Assembly: GCF_000876655.1 (NCBI RefSeq)
Contig: NZ_JYCN01000013.1
Span: forward strand, 95,340-159,339
Source: Arthrobacter sp. SPG23
GTDB taxonomy: Bacteria > Actinomycetota > Actinomycetes > Actinomycetales > Micrococcaceae
Reading direction: 5' to 3'
Length of the DNA stretch: 64,000 bases
Shown: positions 48,069 through 56,940 of the stretch, piece after piece
Layout: the number at the start of each line of letters is the position of its first letter
Position numbering within the stretch: the stretch's first letter is position 1
Translations under genes and position numbers: made by a program
The notes under the pieces: generated by a model
Seen by the model: only the letters and a program-made list of their open reading frames with translations
What the model was told of the DNA's origin: nothing
Databases searched by the model: none

Positions 48069-49457
48069 ATGCTGGAACTTGACCGCGACGTCGTCGTCGT
48101 AGGCGCTGGCCCCTCGGGACTCACCGCAGCCCGCGAACTGAAGAAGGCAGGCCTCAGCGTCGCCGTGCTGGAAGCGCGGGACCGGGTAGGCGGCCGCACC
48201 TGGACGGACACCGTTGACGGCGCCATGCTGGAAATCGGCGGCCAGTGGGTCTCGCCGGACCAGACGGTGCTGTTGGAACTCCTGGACGAGTTGGGACTTG
48301 AAACCTACTCCCGCTACCGCGAAGGCGAATCGATCTATATCGGCGCCGACGGCAGGAAGACCCGCTACACCGGGGATTCCTTCCCGGTCAGCGACACCAC
48401 GGCCGCCGAGATGGACAAGCTGGTCGGCCTGCTGGACGGACTGGCGGCGGAGATCGGCCCCACCGAACCCTGGGCCCATCCCAAGGCCCGGGAACTGGAC
48501 ACCATTTCCTTCCATCACTGGCTCCGCCAGAACTCCCCGGATGAGGAGGCATGCAACAACATCGGCCTGTTCATCGCCGGCGGCATGCTGACCAAGCCCG
48601 CGCACGCATTTTCCGCGCTGCAGGCAGTCCTGATGGCTGCCTCCGCCGGGTCCTTCAGCCACCTCACGGACGAGGACTTCATCCTGGACAAGCGGGTTGT
48701 GGGCGGCATGCAGGAGGTTTCGCTGCTGCAGGCACGCGAACTGGGTGACGACGTCGTTCTTAACAGCCCGGTGCGCACCGTTAACTGGACGGAAGGGTCC
48801 GACGGCGGCACGCGCGTCACCGTGGTGTCCGAACGGGCCACGGTGAACGCCCGCTACGTGATCATGGCGGTGCCGCCGAACCTGTATTCGCGGGTTTCCT
48901 TCAACCCGCCGCTGCCGCGCAGGCAGCACCAGATGCACCAGCACCAGTCACTGGGCCTGGTCATCAAGGTGCACGCCGTCTACAAGACGCCGTTCTGGCG
49001 CGAGGAGGGGCTCTCCGGCACGTGCTTCAGCGCCGGCTCGCTGGTGCAGGAGGTGTACGACAACACCAACCACGGGGATTCCCGCGGCACCCTGGTGGGT
49101 TTCGTCTCGGACGAGAAGGCCGACGCCGTCTTCGAGCTGAGTGCCGAAGAGCGCAAGCGCACCATCCTGGAATCAATCGCGGCCTTCCTGGGCGACAAGG
49201 CACTGGAGCCCGAGGTGTACTACGAGTCCGACTGGGGCGCCGAAGAGTGGACTCGCGGCGCCTATGCCTCCAGCTACGACCTCGGCGGCCTGCACCGCTA
49301 CGGCAAGGACCAGCACCAGCCCGTGGGCCCCATCTACTGGAGCTCCTCCGACCTTGCGGCCGAGGGCTACCAGCACGTCGACGGCGCCATCCGGATGGGT
49401 CAGCTGACCGCCGCCCGGGTTGCCGCCGTTGCGCACCGCGCTTCAGTCACGCAGTAG
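48069..49457 (+). CDS. Flavin-containing monoamine oxidase (putrescine oxidase-like)
   Basis: 462-residue FAD enzyme that oxidises amines to aldehydes, releasing ammonia and hydrogen peroxide. The N-terminal dinucleotide motif is VVVVGAGPSGLTAARELK, then EARDRVGGRTWTD. The C-terminal FAD motif is YQHVDGAIRMGQLTAARVAA. The family resemblance is to actinobacterial putrescine oxidase, but the substrate is inferred. It heads an operon with a universal stress protein and an APC permease. Confidence 0.9.
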   Translation: MLELDRDVVVVGAGPSGLTAARELKKAGLSVAVLEARDRVGGRTWTDTVDGAMLEIGGQWVSPDQTVLLELLDELGLETYSRYREGESIYIGADGRKTRYTGDSFPVSDTTAAEMDKLVGLLDGLAAEIGPTEPWAHPKARELDTISFHHWLRQNSPDEEACNNIGLFIAGGMLTKPAHAFSALQAVLMAASAGSFSHLTDEDFILDKRVVGGMQEVSLLQARELGDDVVLNSPVRTVNWTEGSDGGTRVTVVSERATVNARYVIMAVPPNLYSRVSFNPPLPRRQHQMHQHQSLGLVIKVHAVYKTPFWREEGLSGTCFSAGSLVQEVYDNTNHGDSRGTLVGFVSDEKADAVFELSAEERKRTILESIAAFLGDKALEPEVYYESDWGAEEWTRGAYASSYDLGGLHRYGKDQHQPVGPIYWSSSDLAAEGYQHVDGAIRMGQLTAARVAAVAHRASVTQ

Positions 49458-49484
49458 GAAACCAGTTAAGAGAGGAACGGCCAG

Positions 49485-50399
49485 ATGCGGTACGTAGTGG
49501 GGTATTCAGCAAATGCCAGAGGCCATGATGCCGTAAATCTGGCCGTTTCACTGGCCCGGGGCCGTGGTGCAGCCCTGGACCTGATGGTCGCCATTCCGGA
49601 GGTGTCGCCGTTCAGCGCGGCCCATGCGCCGAAGGCCGGATTCGAAACCCTGCTCCATGAGCAGGCCCGCGCGTGGCTCGACGAGGCACTGGCGCTGGTT
49701 CCGGCCGATGTCCCGGCGGAAGGGCACGTTCGCAGAGGGGGGTCGGACGCGCAGACCCTGATGGATGCGTGCGCGGAATTCCAGGCGGACATGCTGATTA
49801 TCGGGGCCACGAGCAACGGGTTGTTCAAACGGTTCACCATCGGATCCGTGGCCGGTGCGCTGCTCCATGCAGCCACCGTTCCAGTGGCGTTGGCACCTCA
49901 CGGATACCACCGCAGGGAAGCCCTGACCCGGATCAGCTGCGGACTCGGCACCCGCCCCGGTGCCGACGAACTACTGGACTACGCCGTTTCGATGGCGTCC
50001 AACCGCGATGTGCCCCTGCGGGTGGTGTCGCTTTTGACGCTCGACGACGGCGGGTCGCCGGACGTCGCCGAGGCGGCCCGCAGCCATGCCGGCAATCGCG
50101 TGTCCGCCGCCCTTCCCGGCGGAGACGCGGGCGTCCACGTTGCCGCGAAGGCGGACGTCGTGGTGGCGCAGGGCCGGAGCATCGAGGAAGCCGTGGACAG
50201 GCTCGACTGGGAGGACGGCGAGGTCCTGGTGATCGGATCAAGCCGGCTCGCCAGGAGCCGTGCCATCTTCCTGGGCAGCACAGCGAACCGCATCCTCCGC
50301 GCCCTGCCGGTGCCCATGATCGTGGTCCCGAGCGACTACGAACTCAAGCACCAGACCCATTCAATGTCGAATGAAACCTCCGGAGAGGCACCATCATGA
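49485..50399 (+). CDS. Universal stress protein, tandem Usp domains
   Basis: 304 residues with two Usp domains. Each ends in an ATP-binding-type motif: IIGATSNGLFKRFTIGSVAG in the first and VIGSSRLARSRAIFLGSTAN in the second. It starts 27 bp after the oxidase gene and overlaps the permease start by 4 bp. It may protect against by-products of amine oxidation; that role is inference from context. Confidence 0.9.
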   Translation: MRYVVGYSANARGHDAVNLAVSLARGRGAALDLMVAIPEVSPFSAAHAPKAGFETLLHEQARAWLDEALALVPADVPAEGHVRRGGSDAQTLMDACAEFQADMLIIGATSNGLFKRFTIGSVAGALLHAATVPVALAPHGYHRREALTRISCGLGTRPGADELLDYAVSMASNRDVPLRVVSLLTLDDGGSPDVAEAARSHAGNRVSAALPGGDAGVHVAAKADVVVAQGRSIEEAVDRLDWEDGEVLVIGSSRLARSRAIFLGSTANRILRALPVPMIVVPSDYELKHQTHSMSNETSGEAPS

Positions 50400-51919
50400 C
50401 CACAGAGCACGCGACATCCGCGGCATCGCAGACCGACCACAAGGGCATTAGTGCCAAAGGCCTGAAGGCCGGAACCGTAGGGCTGATCGGCGCAGTCGTC
50501 ATCGGCGTCTCCTGCATTGCCCCGGCCTACACCCTCACCGCAGCGCTCGGGCCAACAGTGTCCGAGGTCGGCGTCCACTTGCCGGCCATCTTCCTGGTGG
50601 GATTCATTCCCATGCTGCTCGTGGCGTTCGGCTACCGGGAACTCAACAACGCCATGCCCGACGCCGGCACCTCCTTCACCTGGGCATCACGGGCATTCGG
50701 GCCGTGGATTGGCTGGATGGGCGGCTGGGGACTGATTGCGGCCACCATTATTGTGCTGTCCAACCTCGCCGCCGTCGCCGTCGATTTCTTCTACCTCATG
50801 CTGGCCCAGCTCTTCAGCAATCCGGAACTGGGGGAGCTGAGCAAGAACCTGCCGCTCAATATCGCCACAACGCTGGTGTTCATTGCGCTGGCCTGCTGGA
50901 TCTCATACCGCGGCATGGAGACCACCAAGGGTGTCCAGTATGTGCTGGTGGCGTTCCAGCTCCTGGTGCTCGGCTGGTTTGCGGTGGCTGCGTTCAGCCA
51001 TGTTGCCAACGGTTCGGCTTTTGATGCCACAGCCATCTCGCCCGACTGGTTCAACCCGTTCGCCGTGGACTCCTTTTCTTCCTTTGCTGCCGGGGTGTCC
51101 CTGTCGATCTTCATCTACTGGGGATGGGACGTCACGCTCACCATGAACGAGGAAACCCGGAACCCCGAAAAGACCCCCGGCCGCGCCGCGACGGTCACCG
51201 TCCTGGTGATCGTGATCATCTACATGACCGTGGCGCTCTCCACCCTGGCGTTCGCCGGCACCGGCGACACCGGCCTGGGCGCGGGCAACCCCGATAACCA
51301 GGGCAGCATCTTCGCCGTCCTCGCCGGTCCGGTGATGGGGCCGTTCGCCATCCTGATGTCGCTGGCAATCCTGAGCAGCTCGGCCGCTTCCCTGCAGTCC
51401 ACGTTTGTGTCGCCGGCCCGGACGCTTCTCTCCATGGGCCACTACAAGGCGTTGCCGGCCAAGTTCGGGCGGATCAGCCCTACGTACAAGTCCCCCAGCT
51501 ATGCCACCATTGCGGCAGCCATCGCCGCTGCGGCGTTCTACGTCATTACCCGGACCACCTCCGAGAATGCGCTCTGGGACACCATCACCGCGCTGGGCAT
51601 GATGATCTGCTTCTACTACGGCATCACGGCCCTCGCCTGCGTCTGGTTCTTCCGGGCCCAGGCGTTCAGCGGAGCACACGCGTTCTTCTTCAAATTCCTG
51701 GCGCCCCTGCTGGGCGGGGTCATCCTGCTGGTCATGTTCTTCAAGACCGCCTATGACTCCATGGATCCCGCCTACGGTTCCGGCTCCTCCGTGGCCGGGG
51801 TGGGCCTGGTGTTCATCCTGGGCATGGGCGTGATCCTGCTGGGCGTGGTGCTGATGCTGGTCATGGCCAAACTCCGCCCGGAGTTCTTCAAGGGGCAGGT
51901 CCTGGCGCGGGGTATCTGA
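50396..51919 (+). CDS. APC-family amino acid/polyamine permease
   Basis: 507 residues with about twelve to fourteen membrane helices. The N-terminal APC signature is GLIGAVVIGVSCIAPAYTLT. FIYWGWDVTLTMNEETRNPE is the conserved loop of this subfamily. It is the last gene of the TetR-controlled operon and likely imports the amine that the oxidase degrades. Confidence 0.9.
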   Translation: MTTEHATSAASQTDHKGISAKGLKAGTVGLIGAVVIGVSCIAPAYTLTAALGPTVSEVGVHLPAIFLVGFIPMLLVAFGYRELNNAMPDAGTSFTWASRAFGPWIGWMGGWGLIAATIIVLSNLAAVAVDFFYLMLAQLFSNPELGELSKNLPLNIATTLVFIALACWISYRGMETTKGVQYVLVAFQLLVLGWFAVAAFSHVANGSAFDATAISPDWFNPFAVDSFSSFAAGVSLSIFIYWGWDVTLTMNEETRNPEKTPGRAATVTVLVIVIIYMTVALSTLAFAGTGDTGLGAGNPDNQGSIFAVLAGPVMGPFAILMSLAILSSSAASLQSTFVSPARTLLSMGHYKALPAKFGRISPTYKSPSYATIAAAIAAAAFYVITRTTSENALWDTITALGMMICFYYGITALACVWFFRAQAFSGAHAFFFKFLAPLLGGVILLVMFFKTAYDSMDPAYGSGSSVAGVGLVFILGMGVILLGVVLMLVMAKLRPEFFKGQVLARGI

Positions 51920-51940
51920 GCTGCTGGTATCTGAGCTGCA
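51911..51940 (+). repeat. 15-bp tandem duplication at the permease stop codon
   Basis: GGTATCTGAGCTGCT is followed directly by GGTATCTGAGCTGCA. The first copy contains the permease's TGA stop, so the second copy is untranslated. Probably a recent slippage event. Confidence 0.8.
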
Positions 51941-51977
51941 ACCCCCTAGCGTCCCGACCCTCCGGCCCGTCGTTGAA

Positions 51978-51993
51978 AGTAAGCAAACTTACT
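51978..51993. promoter_or_regulatory. Inverted repeat upstream of the PPOX gene
   Basis: AGTAAG, spacer CAAA, CTTACT: a perfect 6-bp inverted repeat 53 bp before the start codon. It is in an AT-rich patch where a promoter would be expected, and is a candidate operator for an unlinked regulator. Confidence 0.5.
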
Positions 51994-52046
51994 AATAGGC
52001 TGGGCTGGCGGGGAATTTCCCCGTTCGACACGAACGAGGTGAGTGC

Positions 52047-52529
52047 ATGTCTGACACTGAGAACATCAGCAAAGTCACGAAGATCATCAACGATTCCCAC
52101 ATCGGGATGCTGACCACCATCAACGAAGAAGGCGCGCTGGTCAGCCGGCCGCTTGCCGTCCAGGAAGTCAAGGACGACGGCGACATGTGGTTCTTCACGT
52201 CATCGGAAACTTCCCAGGTGGCGCACGTCCGTGCCGACCCGCGGGTGAACGTGTCCTTCGGCAAGAACACCGAGTGGGTGTCCGTGGCCGGCACGGCGGA
52301 AATCGTCACCGACAGGCAGAAGATCCACGACATGTGGAACCAGGTGGTTGAGGCCTGGTTCCCGGACGGCCCCGACACTCCTGAGGTTGTCCTGCTGCGG
52401 GTTGATTCCGATTCCGCCGAGTACTGGACCAGCCCGGGCGGCCGGGCTGCCACGGTGCTTCAATGGGTCAAGTCGAAGGTGACGAACAGCCGCATGAGCG
52501 TCGGCGAAAGCGGCACAGTGGACCTGTAG
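52047..52529 (+). CDS. Pyridoxamine 5'-phosphate oxidase-like stress protein
   Basis: 160-residue split-barrel flavin-binding protein of the general stress protein 26 type. Family segments are HIGMLTTINEEGALVSRPLA, DMWFFTSSETSQVAHVRADP and VNVSFGKNTEWVSVAGTAEI. It lacks the full features of a biosynthetic PNPOx, so a redox or flavin-binding role is more likely. It stands alone, with an inverted repeat in its promoter region. Confidence 0.9.
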   Translation: MSDTENISKVTKIINDSHIGMLTTINEEGALVSRPLAVQEVKDDGDMWFFTSSETSQVAHVRADPRVNVSFGKNTEWVSVAGTAEIVTDRQKIHDMWNQVVEAWFPDGPDTPEVVLLRVDSDSAEYWTSPGGRAATVLQWVKSKVTNSRMSVGESGTVDL

Positions 52530-52532
52530 TCC

Positions 52533-53141
52533 TCACTGCAGTTGCCGGAGGGCCGCCAGCACCTCCGGCAACAGCACGTCGTTCCGGCCCCACACCGGGT
52601 CCAGGACTTCCACATACCAGGAATCCGCGAGGAGCAGGGCCAGTGCGTCGTTGGTTTCCTCGGACCAGTCGCGGAGTGCGTCCTCGTCCACCGGGTTCTC
52701 ACTGGACCCGAGGACGGTGACCACTGCATCGCCGTCGAACGTTACCGGGACGGCCGCCGCGCTCACCTCACCCGGGGCGTGGCCGATGGAGACGAGCTCG
52801 GACCGGGTGGACAGGGCCATGAGTTCGGCTGCGGCCGCGGCGCTGCAGAAGCCGGTTACGTACTGCCTCTGCGCATGGCCGGTGTCGCTGCGGATGCCCG
52901 GCTGGGATTCCTTGGTGAAGAGGCCGTTCCTGTTGATCTCTGCCAGTTCAGCAGCGATGGGCCGCGTCTCCTCGTCGAAGCTGGGTGCAAACGTTCCAGG
53001 CTGGTATTCGCTGTGGGATTCAAGCCACCGCGCGGTCAGTTCGCCGGCCGCTTCGAGGGTTGTCGCCTGACGCCAGGCTCCCCGGTCAGATCGCAACCGG
53101 CCGTGCTGGTCTCGTGTGTCCGTGACTAAAGGCTCCATCAT
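52533..53141 (-). CDS. Conserved hypothetical protein (possibly DUF6919-like)
   Basis: 202-residue soluble protein. Its AAGELTARWLESHSEYQPGT and DEETRPIAAELAEINRNGLF segments resemble a family of actinobacterial hypotheticals that I recall as DUF6919. The C-terminal part is acidic (ENPVDEDALRDWSEETNDAL). No catalytic motif is visible. Its stop lies 3 bp from that of the PPOX gene, in a convergent pair. Confidence 0.7.
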   Translation of the reverse strand: MMEPLVTDTRDQHGRLRSDRGAWRQATTLEAAGELTARWLESHSEYQPGTFAPSFDEETRPIAAELAEINRNGLFTKESQPGIRSDTGHAQRQYVTGFCSAAAAAELMALSTRSELVSIGHAPGEVSAAAVPVTFDGDAVVTVLGSSENPVDEDALRDWSEETNDALALLLADSWYVEVLDPVWGRNDVLLPEVLAALRQLQ

Positions 53142-53206
53142 GGGATGCTACCGCCGCAGCTTCCGGCCTTTCCAATGGTCCCGACACACCAGTTAACGTC
53201 GCGGCC

Positions 53207-53791
53207 CTAACTCGTCGGCACTCCCGCCGCGGCTTCCGCGCGGCCCAGGGCATGTTCCAGCCGGGTGACGGCGGGAAGGTAGCCGGCGGCCTCGACTGCC
53301 CGAATCCGTTCAGCCTCCCTCATGGCCTTGATCAGGGCCGCCGTCTCCGGCCGGCGCACATCGGTCATGTCCGGGTAGTCAATGCAGCACGCGGGATCCA
53401 GCTCATAGCGCTGCCATCTGCTCAGCACTGTACGGTGCCGCGCGGCCGCGGCTTCGATCTCTGCCTGTGCGGCTGCCTCGTGGAGCCGCGCTTGCTGCCG
53501 TGCCATCACCCGGGGACTCCACACATACGCGGCCACGGCAGTGGCGGTGGCGAGAGAGGCCACGGCGAGGCCCAGCCACGGGGATGCCAGGAAGGGGATA
53601 AGGACAGCCGGGAACACCACCACCAGCCCGGCGAAACCGTCCCAGAAGACGGCGTCGGTCATCTGTCCGGCGTCGCGCCTTGCGTGGTAGCGCGCCGAAT
53701 AGACTGCGCCAGCCACGCCGCACACCACGACGGCGGCGCAGACTGCTAGCTGTAAGGGCCCCATGGGGACCGATTCCGTGATGACAGACAC
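53207..53791 (-). CDS. Hypothetical membrane protein
   Basis: 194 residues from GTG 53791 (SVITESVPMGPLQ), which has a strong GGGAGG site 7 bp upstream. About three membrane helices lie in the first 105 residues (LAVCAAVVVCGVAGAVYSA, FAGLVVVFPAVLIPFLA and GLAVASLATATAVAAYVW). A cytoplasmic helical tail follows with CCIDYPDMTDVRRPETAALI. I do not recognise the family. Confidence 0.7.
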   Translation of the reverse strand: MSVITESVPMGPLQLAVCAAVVVCGVAGAVYSARYHARRDAGQMTDAVFWDGFAGLVVVFPAVLIPFLASPWLGLAVASLATATAVAAYVWSPRVMARQQARLHEAAAQAEIEAAAARHRTVLSRWQRYELDPACCIDYPDMTDVRRPETAALIKAMREAERIRAVEAAGYLPAVTRLEHALGRAEAAAGVPTS

Positions 53792-53952
53792 CGTTCCACC
53801 TCCCACGGGACCTGCCCGGGCTGGCTGGTTCCGCTACTTCCATTGGAATCCCGCCGCGTCCGGACGTCAATGGGCTGGCCCCGGAGGAACCCGGCCGGGG
53901 TGGCTGCCCTGCCCCGTTCCCGGCAGCACCGTGCACCGGTAGCCTAGGCACC

Positions 53953-54342
53953 ATGCGACTAAAAATGTGCAGCATCCACGTCAAGGATCCGGCCGCGGCC
54001 CACCACTTCTACACGGAGACACTGGGTTTTGAAACGCTCATGGCCATGCCCGAATACAACCTGTACATCGTGAAGGATCCCGGCTCCGCCGGGGGCAGTT
54101 CGGGATCCCTGGGGCTGCTGCTGGAGCCCAGCGACAATCCCATTGCGGCGACCTATATGAACGGCCTGCACGACGCCGGGTTGCCGGCGATCGTTTTCGG
54201 CGTTCCCGATGTGCGGGCTGAATACAAGCGGCTCGCAGCCCTCGGCGTCATCTTCCAGGGGGAACCGACCGAGGGCCCCACGGGCACGTCGGTGGTGCTG
54301 GACGACGGCTGCGGAAACTACGTCCAGCTGCACCAGGACTAG
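53953..54342 (+). CDS. VOC-family (glyoxalase/bleomycin resistance) protein
   Basis: 129 residues starting MRLKMCSIHVKDPAAAHHFY, with YTETLGFETLM and a closing VVLDDGCGNYVQLHQD, in which Asp/Gln replace some usual metal ligands. The vicinal oxygen chelate fold is clear; substrate unknown. It is followed by a PspC-domain gene. Confidence 0.88.
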   Translation: MRLKMCSIHVKDPAAAHHFYTETLGFETLMAMPEYNLYIVKDPGSAGGSSGSLGLLLEPSDNPIAATYMNGLHDAGLPAIVFGVPDVRAEYKRLAALGVIFQGEPTEGPTGTSVVLDDGCGNYVQLHQD

Positions 54343-54413
54343 TCCGTCATCACCTGGACAGGGGGCCAAGGGACTCTGGACCGGACCCGGAGACCGGCTG
54401 GTACTGTGGCCGC

Positions 54414-54593
54414 ATGAGTGCAGCATTGGTACGGCCCAGGAATGGCAAAATGATCGCCGGCGTCTGTGCCGGCCTCGCAGCCCGGTTCGGCATTTCAAAA
54501 GCCCTCGTCCGCATTGGCTTTGTGCTCTTCGGCCTGTTCGGTGTGGGGGAGCTGGTCTACATCGCGTTGTGGATCGTTATGCCCAAGGAGTAG
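54414..54593 (+). CDS. Small PspC-domain membrane protein
   Basis: 59 residues from ATG 54414: MSAALVRPRNGKMIAGVCAG, LAARFGISKALVRIGFVLFG, then a membrane helix ending ALWIVMPKE. The GKMIAGVCAGLAARFG segment is the PspC signature. A stand-alone PspC domain is linked to envelope stress responses; here no partner gene is adjacent. Confidence 0.85.
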   Translation: MSAALVRPRNGKMIAGVCAGLAARFGISKALVRIGFVLFGLFGVGELVYIALWIVMPKE

Positions 54594-54602
54594 CACCGCG
54601 GG

Positions 54603-55099
54603 TCAGCGGGGAGGCGCCACTGATTCCCGAACAACCAGCGTGCCCTCCAGGACAGCGGGTTGGGCCGCCAACGCGCCCGGGTCAGTCTTGCCCTCAATGG
54701 CATCAATGAGGTGGTCCGTAGCCCATGCGCCCATCGCGTAGTGAGGCAGCTGCACCGTGGTCAGCGCCGGATCAAGGTTCTCGGCGATAAGTTCCTGGTC
54801 CCCGAGGCCCACCACCGACAACTCGTCGGGGATCCTGACGCCCACTTTGCCGGCGGCCCGGTACAGGCCCATGGCCATCAGGTCGTTGAAGCAGAACACT
54901 GCCGTCGGCCGGTCCCCGGGCTGCAGCAGGCGCAGGGCCGCCTGATACCCCCTGCCGCGTTTGACCGACCGGACTGAACCAGTTCGGCACGGAGCTTGAG
55001 GCCAGCGTAGGCCACGCTGTTGAGGACCTGGGAGACGGTGGTGACGGACACTCCTGCGGCGGCGGCCACGTCCTTGATTCCCACTGCCTTATTGCTCAT
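54603..55099 (-). pseudogene. LacI-family regulator with internal deletion and frameshift
   Basis: The N-terminal HTH is intact: NKAVGIKDVAAAAGVSVTTV followed by SQVLNSVA. The frame then runs into unrelated sequence. The C-terminal effector domain continues in another frame: GYQAALRLLQPGDRPTAVFC, FNDLMAMGLYRAAGKVGVRI and SVVGLGDQELIAENLDPALT. LacI regulators are about 335 residues, and here only about 165 codons remain. Roughly half the gene, mostly the N-terminal ligand subdomain, is missing. Confidence 0.8.
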
Positions 55100-55132
55100 G
55101 CATCTCCCGCGTCATTCTGGCCTAGAGCGATT

Positions 55133-55777
55133 CTATGGGCGGGACGCTGCTTCCCTCGCTGCCGAGCGGTCATCCCGTTCGGCTGCAAGGTCTTCGGGGA
55201 GGGGGCCGCCGGCCGGTGTGTTGATCGCTGCGGTGAGCGCGGCCAGTACCTCGTCCTGCGAGCCGCCGGCGTCGATGGGGACGAAGCGGCCGAACTCCGG
55301 AAGGGTGCGGTAGCCCTTGCTGAGCGCGGTCAGCTCCTCGAGTGTTTCGGTGTCCGTTCCGCGCAGGAGGATACGTTCCAGGGCCTGCTCCGGCGCAACG
55401 TCGAAGTGGATCACCATGTCCGGTGCGGGAAGGCGCCGCAGCAGCCAGGGGACCAACCTGCCCGGCGGGAGGCCCCGGACGCTGCGCAGGGCAAGCTGGC
55501 AGTACAGGTGACGGTCCATGACCACCAGGCCGGAAAAGCTGCGGGCACGGGCGTGGGACACCAGAACGTTGGCCGTCCGGATCAGGGTCTCCAGTGCATC
55601 CGCCAGACGGGGGCTGAGGGCAATCCCGGAGCGCTCCGACCACTGAGACAGGTTGCGGCGGCCCGCGTGGTTGCGCAGCAGCAGGGCGTTGCCGCCAGCC
55701 AGGCGGGCCGCTTCGACGGCGGCGCGTGCAGCGGTGGTCTTTCCGGCACCGTCAATTCCGGTGAGGACAATTAGCAG
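55133..55777 (-). CDS. Thymidylate kinase-like P-loop kinase without a standard start codon
   Basis: The frame reads LLIVLTGIDGAGKTTAARAA (Walker A), then NALLLRNHAGRRNLSQWSER, VVMDRHLYCQLALRS (DRH in place of the usual DRY/DRS) and PAPDMVIHFDVAPEQALERI. This fits the dTMP kinase family at about 214 residues. No ATG, GTG or TTG occurs in this frame between the upstream stop (near 55912) and 55561, which lies after the P-loop. A CTG at 55777, directly before the first strand, is the best candidate start. Otherwise the start has been lost. The gap 55778-55979 shows no other gene. Confidence 0.65.
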   Translation of the reverse strand: MLIVLTGIDGAGKTTAARAAVEAARLAGGNALLLRNHAGRRNLSQWSERSGIALSPRLADALETLIRTANVLVSHARARSFSGLVVMDRHLYCQLALRSVRGLPPGRLVPWLLRRLPAPDMVIHFDVAPEQALERILLRGTDTETLEELTALSKGYRTLPEFGRFVPIDAGGSQDEVLAALTAAINTPAGGPLPEDLAAERDDRSAAREAASRP

Positions 55778-55979
55778 GGGTGGCTCGTTTCGTTGGGGCG
55801 GGCAGCTCGTGCGTTGGAGGCGTTCAGGCAGTTTGATCGTGTGGTACCCGCTTAACGCGGGGCAAGCCCCGGTTGTCCCGGCGGAACTTGTTTTCTGTTC
55901 GCCGTCGCGATTTCATGCGCCGTTAATGGCGGGGTTCTAGCGTGGTTCTTCAGGCACCATCCGCTAGAAGGGATCCATC

Positions 55980-56459
55980 ATGGCCGATATTGCTGCTGTG
56001 CTGGGACGGCTCACTCCGGAAGAGCTCGACGAGCTCCGGGAGATTGGTCCCCAGGGGCACCTCACCAGGCGACTTGTTGATGCCCTGGACAGGGCGGCCG
56101 GCGGTTCAGGCGCGGGCCGGGGCTACTACGTGCCTACGGGCAGCGTGAGTGCAACCGGCGGACCCCACCTCGTGCTGCGCAGCGACGTCTCCGCATGGCT
56201 GTTCGGCGCAGGCCCGCAGCTTCCGCACGGGCACCAAACGGGAGAAGCAATCGACGGGCCAGTACGGCAGGAATCTGACTGGTCGGAGCTGCGCCCCGGC
56301 GACAGGGTGGCGATTGTGCGGGGCAACCGTGTCACGGCGTCGGGAATTGTTGACGCGATGACCGACGACGCCTCCACGGTGTGGGTCCTGTTCGAAGGCG
56401 TTGCACCCCGCCGCATGTTCCACCGGGGCGACCCGGACGACCTTCGTCCCGTCCGCTAA
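55980..56459 (+). CDS. Hypothetical protein
   Basis: 159 residues starting MADIAAVLGRLTPEELDELR, with AGAAGG about 10 bp upstream. The N-terminal part is helical. The C-terminal half has SDWSELRPGDRVAIVRGNRV and VWVLFEGVAPRRMFHRGD, which suggests an SH3-like small beta-barrel. I do not recognise a family. It converges with the DUF5997 gene. Confidence 0.7.
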   Translation: MADIAAVLGRLTPEELDELREIGPQGHLTRRLVDALDRAAGGSGAGRGYYVPTGSVSATGGPHLVLRSDVSAWLFGAGPQLPHGHQTGEAIDGPVRQESDWSELRPGDRVAIVRGNRVTASGIVDAMTDDASTVWVLFEGVAPRRMFHRGDPDDLRPVR

Positions 56460-56479
56460 CCTCCCACGACGTCAGGGGC

Positions 56480-56884
56480 CTACTCGGCTTTGGCGCGGGC
56501 TTTCTTCGCGTCCTTCTTGGCCGCCTCGTCCTTGACGCGCTGCGCTTCGGCGCGGACTGCCGCATGCGTGGAGCGCTCGGCGACCAGCCAGGCGGGGGGA
56601 GCCTGCAACAGCGCGGTGATTTCCGCCGTCGTGAGTGCCTCTTCGACGCCGCCGCGGGCCAGGCCGCTAATGGAAACGTTCAGCTTCTGCGCCACCACCG
56701 GGCGGGGGTGCGGGCCGTTGCGGCGGAGTTCGGCCAGCCACTCCGGCGGGTTGGCCTGGAGCTCGGCGAAATCGGCGCGGGTGATAACCGAATCCTGGAA
56801 CTCCTGGGGTGTTGCGGGCAGGTAGATGCCAAGCTTCTTGGCAACGGTGGCCGGCTTCATGGACTGGGAGTTTGCAGAGGTCAT
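56480..56884 (-). CDS. DUF5997 family protein
   Basis: 134 residues: MKPATVAKKLGIYLPATPQE, then two related segments, FAELQANPPEWLAELRRNGP and ITALLQAPPAWLVAERSTHA. Between them lies HPRPVVAQKLNVSISGLARG, which reads like a helix-turn-helix. The C-terminus is a Lys/Ala-rich basic helix. It is divergently paired with a LysR-type ligand-domain gene, 56 bp apart, as in other actinobacteria. DNA binding is inference. Confidence 0.82.
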   Translation of the reverse strand: MTSANSQSMKPATVAKKLGIYLPATPQEFQDSVITRADFAELQANPPEWLAELRRNGPHPRPVVAQKLNVSISGLARGGVEEALTTAEITALLQAPPAWLVAERSTHAAVRAEAQRVKDEAAKKDAKKARAKAE

Positions 56885-56940
56885 GCTTCAAGGGTATCCG
56901 GCGGGGGACCGTACCCTAGCACTGGCGGTACTGTGAACGT

